This document shows positions 1 through 9,914 of a stretch of 64,000 bases of DNA, piece after piece; the stretch's first letter is position 1; the number at the start of each line of letters is the position of its first letter. Source of the DNA: a virus; the IMG/VR virus record IMGVR_UViG_3300021354_000450, positions 1 to 64,000 of that record. One strand, 5' to 3'. The position numbers and the translations under genes were made by a program. The notes under the pieces were generated by a model. The model saw only the letters and a program-made list of their open reading frames with translations, ran no database searches and had not been told where the DNA came from.

Positions 1-254
1 AAGTTAAAAAAGATCTTGAAGAATTAAAAGATGAATTAACTGAAACTGAAATCAGTGACATTGAAAAAGTTATTGCAGATATTGAAGAAATTGTTAAAGG
101 TGAAGATATCGATGCAATTAAAGCCGAAGTTGAAAAATTAATACCTTTTATGACAACTCTGTATCAAAAGAAAAATAAAACAGAAGAAAGTGAAACATCA
201 ACATCTTCTTCAGAAGACAATGTAGTAGATGCAGAATTTACAGAAGCAGTTTAA
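1..254 (+). CDS. dnaK: DnaK (Hsp70) chaperone, C-terminal end only
   Basis: This is the tail of a gene entering from the left; the reading frame starts at base 3 and stops at 252-254. The last 83 residues are an acidic, helical lid region followed by a low-complexity linker rich in Ser, Thr and Glu, and end in DNVVDAEFTEAV, which matches the conserved C-terminal acidic tail of bacterial DnaK (VDADFEEV-type) used for substrate and co-chaperone contacts. The ATPase and substrate-binding domains lie outside the window. It is followed after 23 bases by groEL in the same direction, so the two main chaperone systems are neighbours. DnaK is rare in phages. Identity rests on the tail and the neighbour, not on a full domain. 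Confidence 0.8.
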   Translation, partial: VKKDLEELKDELTETEISDIEKVIADIEEIVKGEDIDAIKAEVEKLIPFMTTLYQKKNKTEESETSTSSSEDNVVDAEFTEAV

Positions 255-259
255 CTTAA

Positions 260-1925
<1,666 letters not shown>

Positions 1926-1930
1926 ATTTG

Positions 1931-1962
1931 AAAGGTAGTGCTCAATTGAGGCTACCTTTCAA
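1931..1962 (+). other. Hairpin in the hsp20 leader
   Basis: A 9-bp perfect stem (GAAAGGTAG pairing with CTACCTTTC) lies in the leader between the promoter and hsp20. It has no run of T after it, so it is not a clear terminator, and it does not cover the Shine-Dalgarno site. It could stabilise the mRNA or act as a leader structure. Confidence 0.4.
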
Positions 1963-1986
1963 TCTTGCTTATTAAGGAGAAAAATA

Positions 1987-2412
1987 ATGGCACAACTTGT
2001 TAGATTTGATACAGCAGCCTTGAATAAGGCGCTTGTTGGTTACGATCAACTGTTTTTAGATTTTGAAGGACGTTTTGCTAGTCAAGTGCAAAACAACTAT
2101 CCTCCGCATAATATTCTTAAATATGATGATGAACGTTATGAAATTCAAGTAGCAGTTGCAGGATTTCGTAAAGATGAAATTGAAGTAACAACAGAAAATA
2201 ATATATTAATTGTTAAAGGTGTAAGATTTGAAGAACCTATAAATGCAGAATATATTCATAAAGGTTTAGCTGCTCGTGATTTTGAAAGGTATTTTAAACT
2301 TGAAGGATATCTTGAAGTTTATAATGCAGAAATAAAAGATGGATTGTTAATAATTAAATTAATTAGAAATGTTCCTGAAGAAAAGAAACCTAAAACAATT
2401 AAAATTAAGTAA
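1987..2412 (+). CDS. Small heat-shock protein, Hsp20/alpha-crystallin family
   Basis: A 141-residue protein with the alpha-crystallin fold pattern: PPHNILKYDDERYEIQVAVAGFRKDEIEV in the first third, the beta strand ENNILIVKG, and a C-terminal basic tail ending KTIKIK. These match IbpA-type small heat-shock proteins, which hold unfolding proteins for DnaK and GroEL. Marine T4-like phages commonly carry Hsp20, so this is an expected gene. A strong AAGGAGA ribosome site sits 8 bases before the ATG. It follows its own consensus promoter and precedes clpS, consistent with a small stress operon. Confidence 0.93.
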   Translation: MAQLVRFDTAALNKALVGYDQLFLDFEGRFASQVQNNYPPHNILKYDDERYEIQVAVAGFRKDEIEVTTENNILIVKGVRFEEPINAEYIHKGLAARDFERYFKLEGYLEVYNAEIKDGLLIIKLIRNVPEEKKPKTIKIK

Positions 2413-2431
2413 TCATTAAAAAGGAATCACT

Positions 2432-2734
2432 ATGTCAGATACGATAACAAAAACACGAGAAAAAACTAAAACTGTAATCCTAGAACCTGGAAAATACAAA
2501 GTTTTACTTATAAACGATGACAAAACTACTTATGAATTTGTTATGTCATTATTGATGACGGTGTTTCGACATAGTGAAGTTTCAGCTGCCGATATTACAT
2601 TAAAAGTACATAACGAAGGTAGTGGTGTTGCTGGAATTTATAGTCATGAAATTGCTGAACAAAAAGGTGTTGAAGGAACAACACTTGCTCGTAAATTTGG
2701 ATACCCATTAGTAATTAAAGTTGAACCAGAATAA
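2432..2734 (+). CDS. clpS: ClpS, N-degron adaptor for ClpAP
   Basis: A 100-residue ClpS homologue of normal length. The motifs YKVLLINDDKTTYEFVM (the Asn-Asp-Asp that binds the N-terminal residue of substrates) and VHNEGSGVAGIYSHEIAE are the two signature stretches of the family. ClpS hands proteins with destabilising N-terminal residues to ClpA. A phage ClpP is encoded about 40 kb downstream, so the phage may steer host or its own proteolysis; that link is inference. The gene sits between hsp20 and heme oxygenase with short gaps, probably one transcript. Confidence 0.95.
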   Translation: MSDTITKTREKTKTVILEPGKYKVLLINDDKTTYEFVMSLLMTVFRHSEVSAADITLKVHNEGSGVAGIYSHEIAEQKGVEGTTLARKFGYPLVIKVEPE

Positions 2735-2742
2735 GGATAAAA

Positions 2743-3285
2743 ATGAGTTTAAAAGATTTAACAAAAGATAAACATACAGAAGCAGAACATACAGCATTTA
2801 TGAAAGCTGTTTTTAAAAATGCAATGCCATTAAGTGTATGGGCAGATTTTACATATCAAAAATCAAATCTATATGCAAGTATTGAAACAGTTGCACGTGA
2901 CGCAGGGATTACATTAGATTTTTTAGAAATCGAACGTGCATTAAAATTGTATCATGATGCAAAAACAATGACAAACGGTAACTATCCTAAATTAAGAGCT
3001 GTCACAATTGAGTATAGTCGTTATTTGTTAGATTTAGTTGGTCAGACAGATAAAATCTTAGCACACTTATATGTATGGCATATGGGTGATTTACATGGTG
3101 GGCAAATGATTAAGAAAGTAATTGATGCTCCTCATACTAATTTAGACTTTGAAAACATTGAAGAACTTAAAACAAAGATTCGTTTAAAATTAAATGACAA
3201 TCTTGCTGAAGAAGCAAACGTTGCTTTTGATTGGGCAATTCGTATTATGAAAAGCTATGACGAAGAATTTTCAACAAATGAATGA
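2743..3285 (+). CDS. Heme oxygenase (biliverdin-forming)
   Basis: A 180-residue heme oxygenase. The N-terminal KDKHTEAEH stretch supplies the likely proximal heme-ligand histidine at about residue 11, and GDLHGGQMIKK corresponds to the distal helix, which in the family is usually GDLSGGQ; the Ser to His change is visible here. The enzyme opens heme to biliverdin, CO and free iron using reductant, typically ferredoxin. The next gene encodes a ferredoxin-dependent bilin reductase and overlaps its end, the same pairing known from cyanophages and other marine phages. The product can feed bilin synthesis and also releases iron. Confidence 0.93.
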   Translation: MSLKDLTKDKHTEAEHTAFMKAVFKNAMPLSVWADFTYQKSNLYASIETVARDAGITLDFLEIERALKLYHDAKTMTNGNYPKLRAVTIEYSRYLLDLVGQTDKILAHLYVWHMGDLHGGQMIKKVIDAPHTNLDFENIEELKTKIRLKLNDNLAEEANVAFDWAIRIMKSYDEEFSTNE

Positions 3286-3949
3286 AGTTTGGTCTAAAGT
3301 AATTTCATGTTCAGATGCAATTATTGAAAGGTTAAGCCATACAGGTGTTGAATCAACGGGCATCAATGATGCTCGTTTTCCTTGGAAAGATCGATTATAC
3401 AGCAGTCATATATATCGAAGGGCACACTTAAATATTGTCGATGCACGTGATTCACATAAATTGTGGATGATGCATTGTACAATATTTCCTCATTTACATG
3501 ATTCTAGTCCTATTTTTGGATTAGACATTATTGCTGGACCAACTCGTATCAGTGGTGCATTTCATGATTTCTCTAAAACAGGAAATCCTAACCATTCTAT
3601 GATGCATTGGTTTGATCAACGTGTTGTAGATCTAAATTGGAAGAAAGAACGAGAATTGCCAGACTGGGCAAAACAAATCTTTAGTCCTGCAATGGTTGCA
3701 ATAGGAGCTGTTGATAATTTAGATGAGATTGATCAACTTATTGAAGTTGTATTAACAAACTTAGATTATTATTTAGAAAATGTTGGTTCAACTCAAGATG
3801 ACTTATTTGGATATATAGATGAGCAAAATCGGTATTGCTATTATCAAAAACAGAATCCACATAATCCTCGTGTAATGCAAAGTTTAGGATTAAGTGAAGA
3901 AGATGCTAAATCTTTTGTTGAGGAAATAATGTTTCCAGAAATAAGATAA
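3278..3949 (+). CDS. Ferredoxin-dependent bilin reductase (PcyA/PebS/PcyX family)
   Basis: A 223-residue member of the HY2 family of ferredoxin-dependent bilin reductases, which reduce biliverdin to coloured open-chain tetrapyrroles. The core block HDSSPIFGLDIIAG followed by GAFHDFSKTG matches the conserved substrate pocket, including the two Asp residues after IFG and in HDFS. Phage members (PebS in cyanophages, PcyX from marine phage contigs) make phycoerythrobilin; linkage to a heme oxygenase in an otherwise non-cyanophage-like setting favours the PcyX type, but I cannot prove this by eye. I chose the ATG at 3278, overlapping heme oxygenase by 8 bases; an in-frame ATG at 3257 is possible. 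Confidence 0.88.
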   Translation: MNEVWSKVISCSDAIIERLSHTGVESTGINDARFPWKDRLYSSHIYRRAHLNIVDARDSHKLWMMHCTIFPHLHDSSPIFGLDIIAGPTRISGAFHDFSKTGNPNHSMMHWFDQRVVDLNWKKERELPDWAKQIFSPAMVAIGAVDNLDEIDQLIEVVLTNLDYYLENVGSTQDDLFGYIDEQNRYCYYQKQNPHNPRVMQSLGLSEEDAKSFVEEIMFPEIR

Positions 3950-3952
3950 ATA
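3945..3952 (+). promoter_or_regulatory. T4-late-like box GATAAATA
   Basis: The octamer GATAAATA fits the T4-like late promoter consensus NATAAATA. It lies 6 bases before the ATG of the 452-aa gene, closer than usual, so a start here would give almost no leader. Confidence 0.35.
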
Positions 3953-3958
3953 GTTTTT

Positions 3959-5317
3959 ATGAAAATACGTGAAGTTTTAAGTGAAGCAAAAGGAACATTT
4001 GGAAGAAAATCTGGTGATATCTATAAAGATGAAACAGGTAAAGAATATAGTTTTGTAAAATTAGAAACATTTCCAACTCAAGGAAAATTTAAATCTCTTG
4101 AAGAATTTCAAAATGCAGTTGAACAGGTTACACAAGAATATAAAGATTTAATTTGGGTTGATAAATCGCCAAGAAGTTTTGGTTCATTTGCGGTTGTTAC
4201 ATTGTCAGCTCAAAATGGAGAATTAAAACATTTTGCAAAAATATTTTCTGAAATTTCAGGAAACATGTTTAATAAATGGAGTAATAGTGGATTACCAGGA
4301 TTAACTTATCAAGGAAAAGGATCAAAAAAATCAGAAGCAGGATTTAAACCTCAACAGTTATTCCCTCAATCTGCTTCTTCATTTAACTCAGGTGAAGAGT
4401 TAGTCCAATCATTAATTTCTTCACCTTCACTTAATAATCATATTAAAGAAGGAATACAACAATTATCAAGTGGACAACTTCCGATATTTAAAGATGAAAA
4501 AGAAAATTTTGAAGCAATAAGAGATTTCTTAGGTGAAACACTTCAAGTAATAGCAATTACAAATAGTCCGCAATTAGTTACTGGTCAATTAGAAGTTGCA
4601 AGATCGAAGATAATGGGAAATATTCAATGGAAAGACTGTTCAATTGAATTTCCAAGAAATCAAAATTATGGATTAGTTGATAGTTTAATAACTGCACCAT
4701 CAGGAGAACAAATTGGAATAAGTTCAAAAGGTGGTTCAGGTGCAAATGCAAGTATTAAAAATATCTATGATTCGTTAACAAAATTATCCAAAGAACTTAA
4801 AGCAGAACTAACTATAAAATATCCTCTTACTACACAAGTTATTTCAGTTATTGCAACAAATTCAGCACTTAATGGACCAATTGAGTTAGGAAAAATTCTT
4901 AATTTAATAGATGATAACAACGGTTTAGAAATTAAGAAACATATTGCATCACACGAAAAAAACATTGACAATATTTCACCTTGGGCAAAAGAATTTATAA
5001 AATTATATAAAATGAAAGAACCACAAGGATGGAATTACGGTTATTGGTTATTAGCAAATCTTGCAAAAGAATGTGCAAAAAATGTAAATCAAGATCCTTT
5101 GTTTAGTGAAGGTTGTTTAGCATTTTTAAATAATACAAGTATTGTTCAAGTGTATACAAATGCTTCAATTTCTGAAAATGATGTAAAATTACAAAACTTT
5201 AAAGCAATTTATCCACCAAAATTTTCAGGAAGAATTTTACTCGATGGTGCAAAAATGTATAATGCAAGAGGAATTATCGGGCGTTTTGGGTTTGGTCCTG
5301 ATAAAAAACACATCTAA
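3959..5317 (+). CDS. Unknown 452-aa phage protein
   Basis: I do not recognise the family. The protein is soluble by composition, with no signal peptide or membrane segment. It opens MKIREVLSEAKGTFGRKSGD, a start style (MKIRE.LSE) common among T4-like phage structural or DNA-associated proteins. The stretch YGLVDSLITAPSGEQIGISSKGG (about residues 237-259) resembles the D...xSxK core of PD-(D/E)XK nucleases, but the match is loose. It lies alone between the stress cluster and the curli operon and carries a late-like box just upstream, so a virion or late role is possible. Function is not assigned. Confidence 0.7.
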   Translation: MKIREVLSEAKGTFGRKSGDIYKDETGKEYSFVKLETFPTQGKFKSLEEFQNAVEQVTQEYKDLIWVDKSPRSFGSFAVVTLSAQNGELKHFAKIFSEISGNMFNKWSNSGLPGLTYQGKGSKKSEAGFKPQQLFPQSASSFNSGEELVQSLISSPSLNNHIKEGIQQLSSGQLPIFKDEKENFEAIRDFLGETLQVIAITNSPQLVTGQLEVARSKIMGNIQWKDCSIEFPRNQNYGLVDSLITAPSGEQIGISSKGGSGANASIKNIYDSLTKLSKELKAELTIKYPLTTQVISVIATNSALNGPIELGKILNLIDDNNGLEIKKHIASHEKNIDNISPWAKEFIKLYKMKEPQGWNYGYWLLANLAKECAKNVNQDPLFSEGCLAFLNNTSIVQVYTNASISENDVKLQNFKAIYPPKFSGRILLDGAKMYNARGIIGRFGFGPDKKHI

Positions 5318-5343
5318 TTAAACACCTATAGAACTTAGTCATT

Positions 5344-5370
5344 CTCCTTTGTAAATATACAACAAAGGAG
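5344..5370 (+). promoter_or_regulatory. Hairpin covering the csgF ribosome-binding site
   Basis: CTCCTTTGT (5344-5352) pairs perfectly with ACAAAGGAG (5362-5370) across a 9-base loop. The 3' arm contains the AAGGAG Shine-Dalgarno of csgF, 7 bases from its ATG, so the hairpin would hide the ribosome site of the first curli gene. A TGTAAATA late-like box lies inside the loop side. Confidence 0.55.
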
Positions 5371-5377
5371 CATTTTA

Positions 5378-5866
5378 ATGACTAAAGTATTTGGGTTTTT
5401 TTTATTTCTTGCATCTTCACTTTCATTTGCAAATGAACTTCAGTTTCAATTTAATAGTCCTTCATTTAGTGGGATTGGTTATAGTTCTCATATTTTAACT
5501 ATCCAACAATTAGAAAATCAAGCAGTTTCTCAAAATCAAGCAGCCGCACAATCATTAGCAGCACAAGCAGCCGCAGCTTCTGCAAATACTCCACAAGCAC
5601 AATTTGTTTCAAATTTACAATCAAGAATTTATTCACAACTTGCTCAACAAATTACAAATAGTTTATTTGGCGATAATGGTTCATCAAGTTGTACAACTTC
5701 TACTACATGTCCAAGTGGTGAAGTAGATGTTGGCGGAAATACAATTTCTTGGAAATTAGGTGTAACAGGTACACCAGATGCAGGAATAATTATTATTCAT
5801 ATTCAAAGTGATTCTACAGGTCAATATACAAATATGAAAATCCCAGTTGGAACTTTTTATTTTTAA
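5378..5866 (+). CDS. csgF: CsgF-like curli assembly factor
   Basis: A 162-residue secreted protein. The first 18 residues form a Sec signal peptide ending SFANE. The mature N-terminus NELQFQFNSPSFSGIG matches the CsgF N-terminus (FQFRNPNFGG-type), the part that plugs into the CsgG pore in the curli system. The middle is an Ala/Gln-rich linker. The C-terminal part ends in a beta-rich GTFYF. In bacteria CsgF caps the outer face of the CsgG pore and positions the nucleator. csgG follows 2 bases later, supporting the call. The gene's ribosome site is inside a hairpin. Confidence 0.88.
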   Translation: MTKVFGFFLFLASSLSFANELQFQFNSPSFSGIGYSSHILTIQQLENQAVSQNQAAAQSLAAQAAAASANTPQAQFVSNLQSRIYSQLAQQITNSLFGDNGSSSCTTSTTCPSGEVDVGGNTISWKLGVTGTPDAGIIIIHIQSDSTGQYTNMKIPVGTFYF

Positions 5867-5868
5867 TT

Positions 5869-6669
5869 ATGAAAATACTTATATTATTAGTTTTATTATT
5901 ACAAGGTTGTGCAACAGGTAGTGCATTGAATAATTTAATAACCGGAAATCAATTTGATGATCCTGTTAACGAAAGTACTAGCAAATATCTTAATAAACAA
6001 GAAAATCATTTAAAACCTCCTGCTAATGGCCCAGTTCCTGTTGCAGTTTATGGATTCTTAGATAAAACAGGACAACGAAAATCAGTAACCGGTATTGCTA
6101 GTCTTAGTTCTGCTGTTACACAAGGTGGTGAAGGTTATTTAATTAAAGCACTTCAAGATGTAGGTGACTCGAGATGGTTTAGAGTTGTTGAACGTGTTGG
6201 TCTTGAAAATTTAGTTAAAGAAAGACAAATGATAAGACAAATGCGTGAACAGTTTCAAGGTAAAGATGCAGTTGCTTTACCACCTATGACATTTGCTGGT
6301 ATTATTGTCGAAGGATCAATAGTTGGATATGATTCAAATACGATTACAGGTGGTGCTGGCGTAAGAATTTTTGGTATTGGTGCTGATACACAATATCAAA
6401 GTGATACAGTTACAATTTGTTTAAGAACTGTTTCTGTTAATAATGGTGAAGTTTTAACAAGTGTGACTATAACAAAAACTGTATTGAGCTATATTGATAG
6501 AGTTGGTCTTTTGAAATTTATTGATGCTGGAACAATGGCAATTGAAGCAGAAGTTGGAGGATCAATAAATGAAAGTATTAATAGAGCAACTAATAAAGCA
6601 ATACAAGCCGCAGTTTTAGAAACAATTAAAGAAGGTGTCCGTAAAGGGTTATGGTCATTTAAAGACTAA
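5869..6669 (+). CDS. csgG: CsgG-like outer-membrane curli secretion pore
   Basis: A 266-residue lipoprotein very close in length to bacterial CsgG (277). The leader has a lipobox LLLQGCATG with lipidated Cys at about residue 14. The domain pattern PVPVAVYGFLDKTGQRK, then RWFRVVERVGLENLVKERQ, and the membrane-hairpin region follow the CsgG fold, and the C-terminal helix ends GVRKGLWSF. CsgG forms a nonameric pore that exports unfolded curlin subunits through the outer membrane. Marine T4-like phages are known to carry CsgG homologues. Here it is directly flanked by csgF and curlin-repeat genes, which argues for a complete export unit. No CsgE was seen. Confidence 0.93.
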   Translation: MKILILLVLLLQGCATGSALNNLITGNQFDDPVNESTSKYLNKQENHLKPPANGPVPVAVYGFLDKTGQRKSVTGIASLSSAVTQGGEGYLIKALQDVGDSRWFRVVERVGLENLVKERQMIRQMREQFQGKDAVALPPMTFAGIIVEGSIVGYDSNTITGGAGVRIFGIGADTQYQSDTVTICLRTVSVNNGEVLTSVTITKTVLSYIDRVGLLKFIDAGTMAIEAEVGGSINESINRATNKAIQAAVLETIKEGVRKGLWSFKD

Positions 6670-6684
6670 GGAGCGAAATAAAAA

Positions 6685-7473
6685 ATGAAAAAAATAATGT
6701 TAACTTTGTTGTTTATATCACAATCTGTATTTGCAGGAGATATATTAACAACAGGTCCAAATAATGTATATATTGAACAAATAGGTACATCAAATACAAT
6801 TACAATTGAACAGGTTGGTGGAACTAATAGTGTTGGCGGAATAACTGGAACAACTTCAGTTGATGCAGCTGGTGTAACAACTTTAACTCCGGCAGCCGCT
6901 AGTACATTAAACTATGCAATGATTATTGGTAGCAATAATATTTTTGCAATTACTCAACATGGAAATAACGATTGGGCACAATATAGTATTTTTGGAAATA
7001 ACAATACTTATAATAGCACAGTTACTGGAAGCAATAACCAAACTCAATTAACAATCGGTGATCAGTTAAATTCAAACAATTTACACAATATAATTAATGA
7101 AACATTTTCTGGTGACAGCAACATGTCTTTTCATCACATTATTGGAAATTATATTACAAGTAACTTAACAGTAGCTGGAAATCTTAACCAAGTTACGCAA
7201 AATTTAAATGGTGTTACCGGTACTGCAAGTTTTTCTGATTCAAGTAACATTAATGTTTCTGGTAATAGCAATATTTTAAATACACAACAAACTGATGTCG
7301 GTATTCATTCAGTAACTGAAACCGTTGTTGGAAGTAATAATGCAATTTATACTCAACAACAAGGTGCAAATAATACTAATGTTGATATTAACACACAAGG
7401 AAGTTATAACACAGTTACTATTAGAACAAGTTCTTCTTCAATAGTATCTCCACAATCTGCTATCGCAAGATAA
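6685..7473 (+). CDS. Curlin-repeat protein (CsgA/CsgB-like amyloid subunit)
   Basis: A 262-residue secreted protein: an 18-residue signal peptide ends VFAGD. The mature part carries repeated N-x-I/V-x-Q-x-G-x-x-N curlin motifs, for example NVYIEQIGTSNTITIEQVG, and later NAIYTQQQGANNTNVDINTQG. Such repeats stack as a beta solenoid and polymerise as amyloid in curli. It is probably the major or nucleating fibre subunit exported by the adjacent CsgG. A GGAGCGAAA ribosome site lies upstream. The protein ends immediately before the next gene with a one-base overlap, so it is cotranscribed and coupled. Confidence 0.9.
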   Translation: MKKIMLTLLFISQSVFAGDILTTGPNNVYIEQIGTSNTITIEQVGGTNSVGGITGTTSVDAAGVTTLTPAAASTLNYAMIIGSNNIFAITQHGNNDWAQYSIFGNNNTYNSTVTGSNNQTQLTIGDQLNSNNLHNIINETFSGDSNMSFHHIIGNYITSNLTVAGNLNQVTQNLNGVTGTASFSDSSNINVSGNSNILNTQQTDVGIHSVTETVVGSNNAIYTQQQGANNTNVDINTQGSYNTVTIRTSSSSIVSPQSAIAR

Positions 7474-8558
7474 TGTTTTGGGTTGTTTTATTCTTAGTAT
7501 CTATTAATGTATATGCTGATATTGGTTCAGTTGTAGATACTAAGGGTAACTCCTGCCAAATAGAACGTAACAAACAAAAACTTTCAGGTGAAAAAGGTTC
7601 AAAAATTGAAAGTATGGACATTTATTCAACAGCCGGCTGTGTTGCAAATATTACCTTTAAAGATGATACTAAAGTAAAGATTAATGAAAATAGTAGACTT
7701 CTTATTGATGATTTTGTTTTTGATCCTAAACAATCAGATGCCAGTAAACTTGCACTTAAGATAGGAATAGGAACTGTTCGGTATGCTTCCGGACAAATTG
7801 CTAAGAATAATCCACAACAAGTAGGAATAAAAACTCCAACTGCTACAATTGCTGTTAGAGGCACAGATTTCTCAATGACTGTTGATGAAACTGGTCAATC
7901 ATTAATAATGCTAGTACCAAGTTGCAAAGATGAAAAAGATGTTAAAAAATATGAATTACAAGAAAACACTTGCAAAGTTGGTCAAATTGATGTTACAACA
8001 CTTAGTGGTACTGTTTCACTTGATAAAGCTTTTGAAGCAACCTTTGTGCAAAGTGCAACAAATAATCCCACTCCACCTATTGTTGTTAATATTGTTGAAA
8101 CAAAAATCAGTAATAATTTAATAATAGTAAAGCCACCTGAAGTTCAAAATGCAATTAAAGAAGCTAAGAAAACGCAAAAAGATAAAGAAAATCAATCAAT
8201 GGAAGATGAAGTTACCCGAAGGTTAGCTACTCAAATTTCTAAAAATTCTGAAAGTTCTGATGCAAGAATATTACAATTAATGGAAGAAGCAAGAAATTCT
8301 AGGTGTAATCCAACAACCGGTATTTGTGTATCTTGGGAACATCCTAGTACAGAAACACAACAAAGTAAAGGTAAAGGTACTGCTTTTAGAATATTAGGTA
8401 CAGAGGATTATGCTGAAGTTAAGACACTTGGATACTCTTCAAATACTTCTGTTACAATAATTCAAAATTTTTCAACAGCAACAATGTTAATCGGAGATGG
8501 TTCGCCGGGCGGAAACAAAATTACTATTTTACAAAATCCTGGAGTTATTAAACCATGA
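7473..8558 (+). CDS. FecR-domain periplasmic protein
   Basis: A 361-residue exported protein with a 14-residue signal peptide (ends VYAD). A FecR-type domain spans about residues 35-150: a strand-rich region with CVANITFKDDTKVKINENS and the family hallmark KTPTATIAVRGTDFSM near residue 120. The second half is a charged helical stretch and a Cys-containing tail. In bacteria, stand-alone FecR-domain proteins are often found beside CHASE2 signalling proteins and surface-fibre genes, as is the case here. It overlaps both neighbours by 1-4 bases, so it belongs to the curli operon. The role is likely sensing or anchoring; this is inferred. Confidence 0.82.
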   Translation: MFWVVLFLVSINVYADIGSVVDTKGNSCQIERNKQKLSGEKGSKIESMDIYSTAGCVANITFKDDTKVKINENSRLLIDDFVFDPKQSDASKLALKIGIGTVRYASGQIAKNNPQQVGIKTPTATIAVRGTDFSMTVDETGQSLIMLVPSCKDEKDVKKYELQENTCKVGQIDVTTLSGTVSLDKAFEATFVQSATNNPTPPIVVNIVETKISNNLIIVKPPEVQNAIKEAKKTQKDKENQSMEDEVTRRLATQISKNSESSDARILQLMEEARNSRCNPTTGICVSWEHPSTETQQSKGKGTAFRILGTEDYAEVKTLGYSSNTSVTIIQNFSTATMLIGDGSPGGNKITILQNPGVIKP

Positions 8559-9682
8559 AATTCTTAATTTTATTTTTTATACTTTGTTCAAATCTTTATG
8601 CTGACGGTATGGCTGGTTTGAATTATACAGTTTATGCAGCAGGCGGTGCTACTCCAACAATGACAACTAATAGAACTGTTCTTGCTACAGGTGTTACAAC
8701 TTCACTCGATTATAATTGGGGTTCTGGTGTTGTTATGAATAGTGGAAGATCAGATGGTGTTATCATTCATTTTACCGGTAATGTATTATGGCCTGGTGTA
8801 AATGGTAGTGGAAACAAATCTATAACATTTTATGATAGAAGTGACGATGGCTTCTATATGACAATCAATAATACGTTAGTAATTAATAATTGGAAAGAAC
8901 AAGGGCCTGCAAATTATAATAGTTCCGGAACTTTAAGTTTAACAGCTGGTCAAGTTTATGCAATAGATATTTGGTATTATGAAAATGGAGGAGGAGCAGT
9001 TGTTCAACTTAATTGGAATATTGGAAATGGAATAGTTGTTATACCAACTGCAAATTTAGGAACATTGCCAACATTCTTTGCCCCTGTTTTATGTTGTGGA
9101 GGTTCATCTGCAAGTTTTGTTGCAAATGCAATTGATGTTGCTAATCTGCAAACATTTATTAATAGATCAACTGCGGATAGTGAAGTATATATTAAACAAA
9201 TTGGCACATCAAATACAATTACTGTTAATCAAACCGGAACTAAAAATAATTACGCAAAGTATATAGGAAATGGTTCTAATAATAATGTAAGTATCAACGA
9301 ATCTGCAACAAATTCAGCTGCATCTAATTATTCAACATTAAATATCGTAGGTAATAATAATTCAACATCTATTATTCAACAAAATTCTGGAACAGGAAGT
9401 AAACAAGTATCTTCTAATATTATCGGTGATAATAGTTCATTAATAATAAACCAATCTGGAACAGGTAGTCAGTATATTGAAACGACGTTAAATGGAAATA
9501 GTAAACATGTTGATATAAGTCAAGTTGGAGCTGGAAATCATATGGCAAATGTTACTTTATCTGGAACACCAGTTGATTTAAGTTTAACACAAAGTGGTAA
9601 TTTACAACAATCATTTTCGATCGATTTTAATAGTACAGCAGTTGGTGGTAGTCCTAAAATCACAGTCCAACAAGGACCTTGA
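8555..9682 (+). CDS. PA14-domain protein with curlin repeats
   Basis: A 375-residue secreted protein (signal peptide ends LYADG). Residues about 20-170 form a PA14-type beta-barrel: DDGFYMTINNTLVINNWKEQ and YYENGGGAVVQLNW are the typical PA14 signatures, a carbohydrate-binding fold. After a Cys-Cys-Gly-Gly linker, the C-terminal part carries curlin-type repeats such as VYIKQIGTSNTITVNQTG. The fusion suggests an adhesin that joins or caps the amyloid fibre and binds a glycan. It shares the IGTSNTIT repeat wording with the gene at 6685, so both are probably built from the same repeat source. Confidence 0.85.
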   Translation: MKFLILFFILCSNLYADGMAGLNYTVYAAGGATPTMTTNRTVLATGVTTSLDYNWGSGVVMNSGRSDGVIIHFTGNVLWPGVNGSGNKSITFYDRSDDGFYMTINNTLVINNWKEQGPANYNSSGTLSLTAGQVYAIDIWYYENGGGAVVQLNWNIGNGIVVIPTANLGTLPTFFAPVLCCGGSSASFVANAIDVANLQTFINRSTADSEVYIKQIGTSNTITVNQTGTKNNYAKYIGNGSNNNVSINESATNSAASNYSTLNIVGNNNSTSIIQQNSGTGSKQVSSNIIGDNSSLIINQSGTGSQYIETTLNGNSKHVDISQVGAGNHMANVTLSGTPVDLSLTQSGNLQQSFSIDFNSTAVGGSPKITVQQGP

Positions 9683-9683
9683 C

Positions 9684-9691
9684 ACTAAATA
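9684..9691 (+). promoter_or_regulatory. Late-like box ACTAAATA
   Basis: ACTAAATA sits 4 bases before the ATG of the small lipoprotein gene. It resembles the NATAAATA late box of T4-like phages with one change. Weak evidence. Confidence 0.25.
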
Positions 9692-9695
9692 TTTG

Positions 9696-9914
9696 ATGCT
9701 TAAGATTTTAATAGTATCAGTAATTTTTTTAACAGGATGTGCAACACAACACATTGCTGAACCTTTAAATGAATTTAAAATAATTCAACCACTTCCACAA
9801 AAACTTCCGTGTGATTATAAAATTGCCGGAAAATGCAAACAATCAACCGCAACAGAAATTTCTGGTGCAACAACATTAGGACATTTGAATGAAGAACCCA
9901 AAATTAATCCTTAG
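9696..9914 (+). CDS. Small lipoprotein of the curli operon
   Basis: A 72-residue lipoprotein. The start is the ATG at 9696, because the leader MLKILIVSVIFLTGCATQ then has a clean lipobox (LTGC, Cys near residue 15). The mature part contains a Cys pair (PCDYKIAGKCK) and is otherwise unstructured. It overlaps the cyclase gene by 26 bases, which argues for translational coupling. I do not recognise a family. Its position suggests an accessory of CsgG or an anchor for the FecR protein. Confidence 0.75.
   Translation: MLKILIVSVIFLTGCATQHIAEPLNEFKIIQPLPQKLPCDYKIAGKCKQSTATEISGATTLGHLNEEPKINP

Noticed and set aside
9594-9695. Longer start for the small lipoprotein
   Set aside because: It lies inside the PA14-curlin gene and would destroy the clear lipobox leader starting at 9696.
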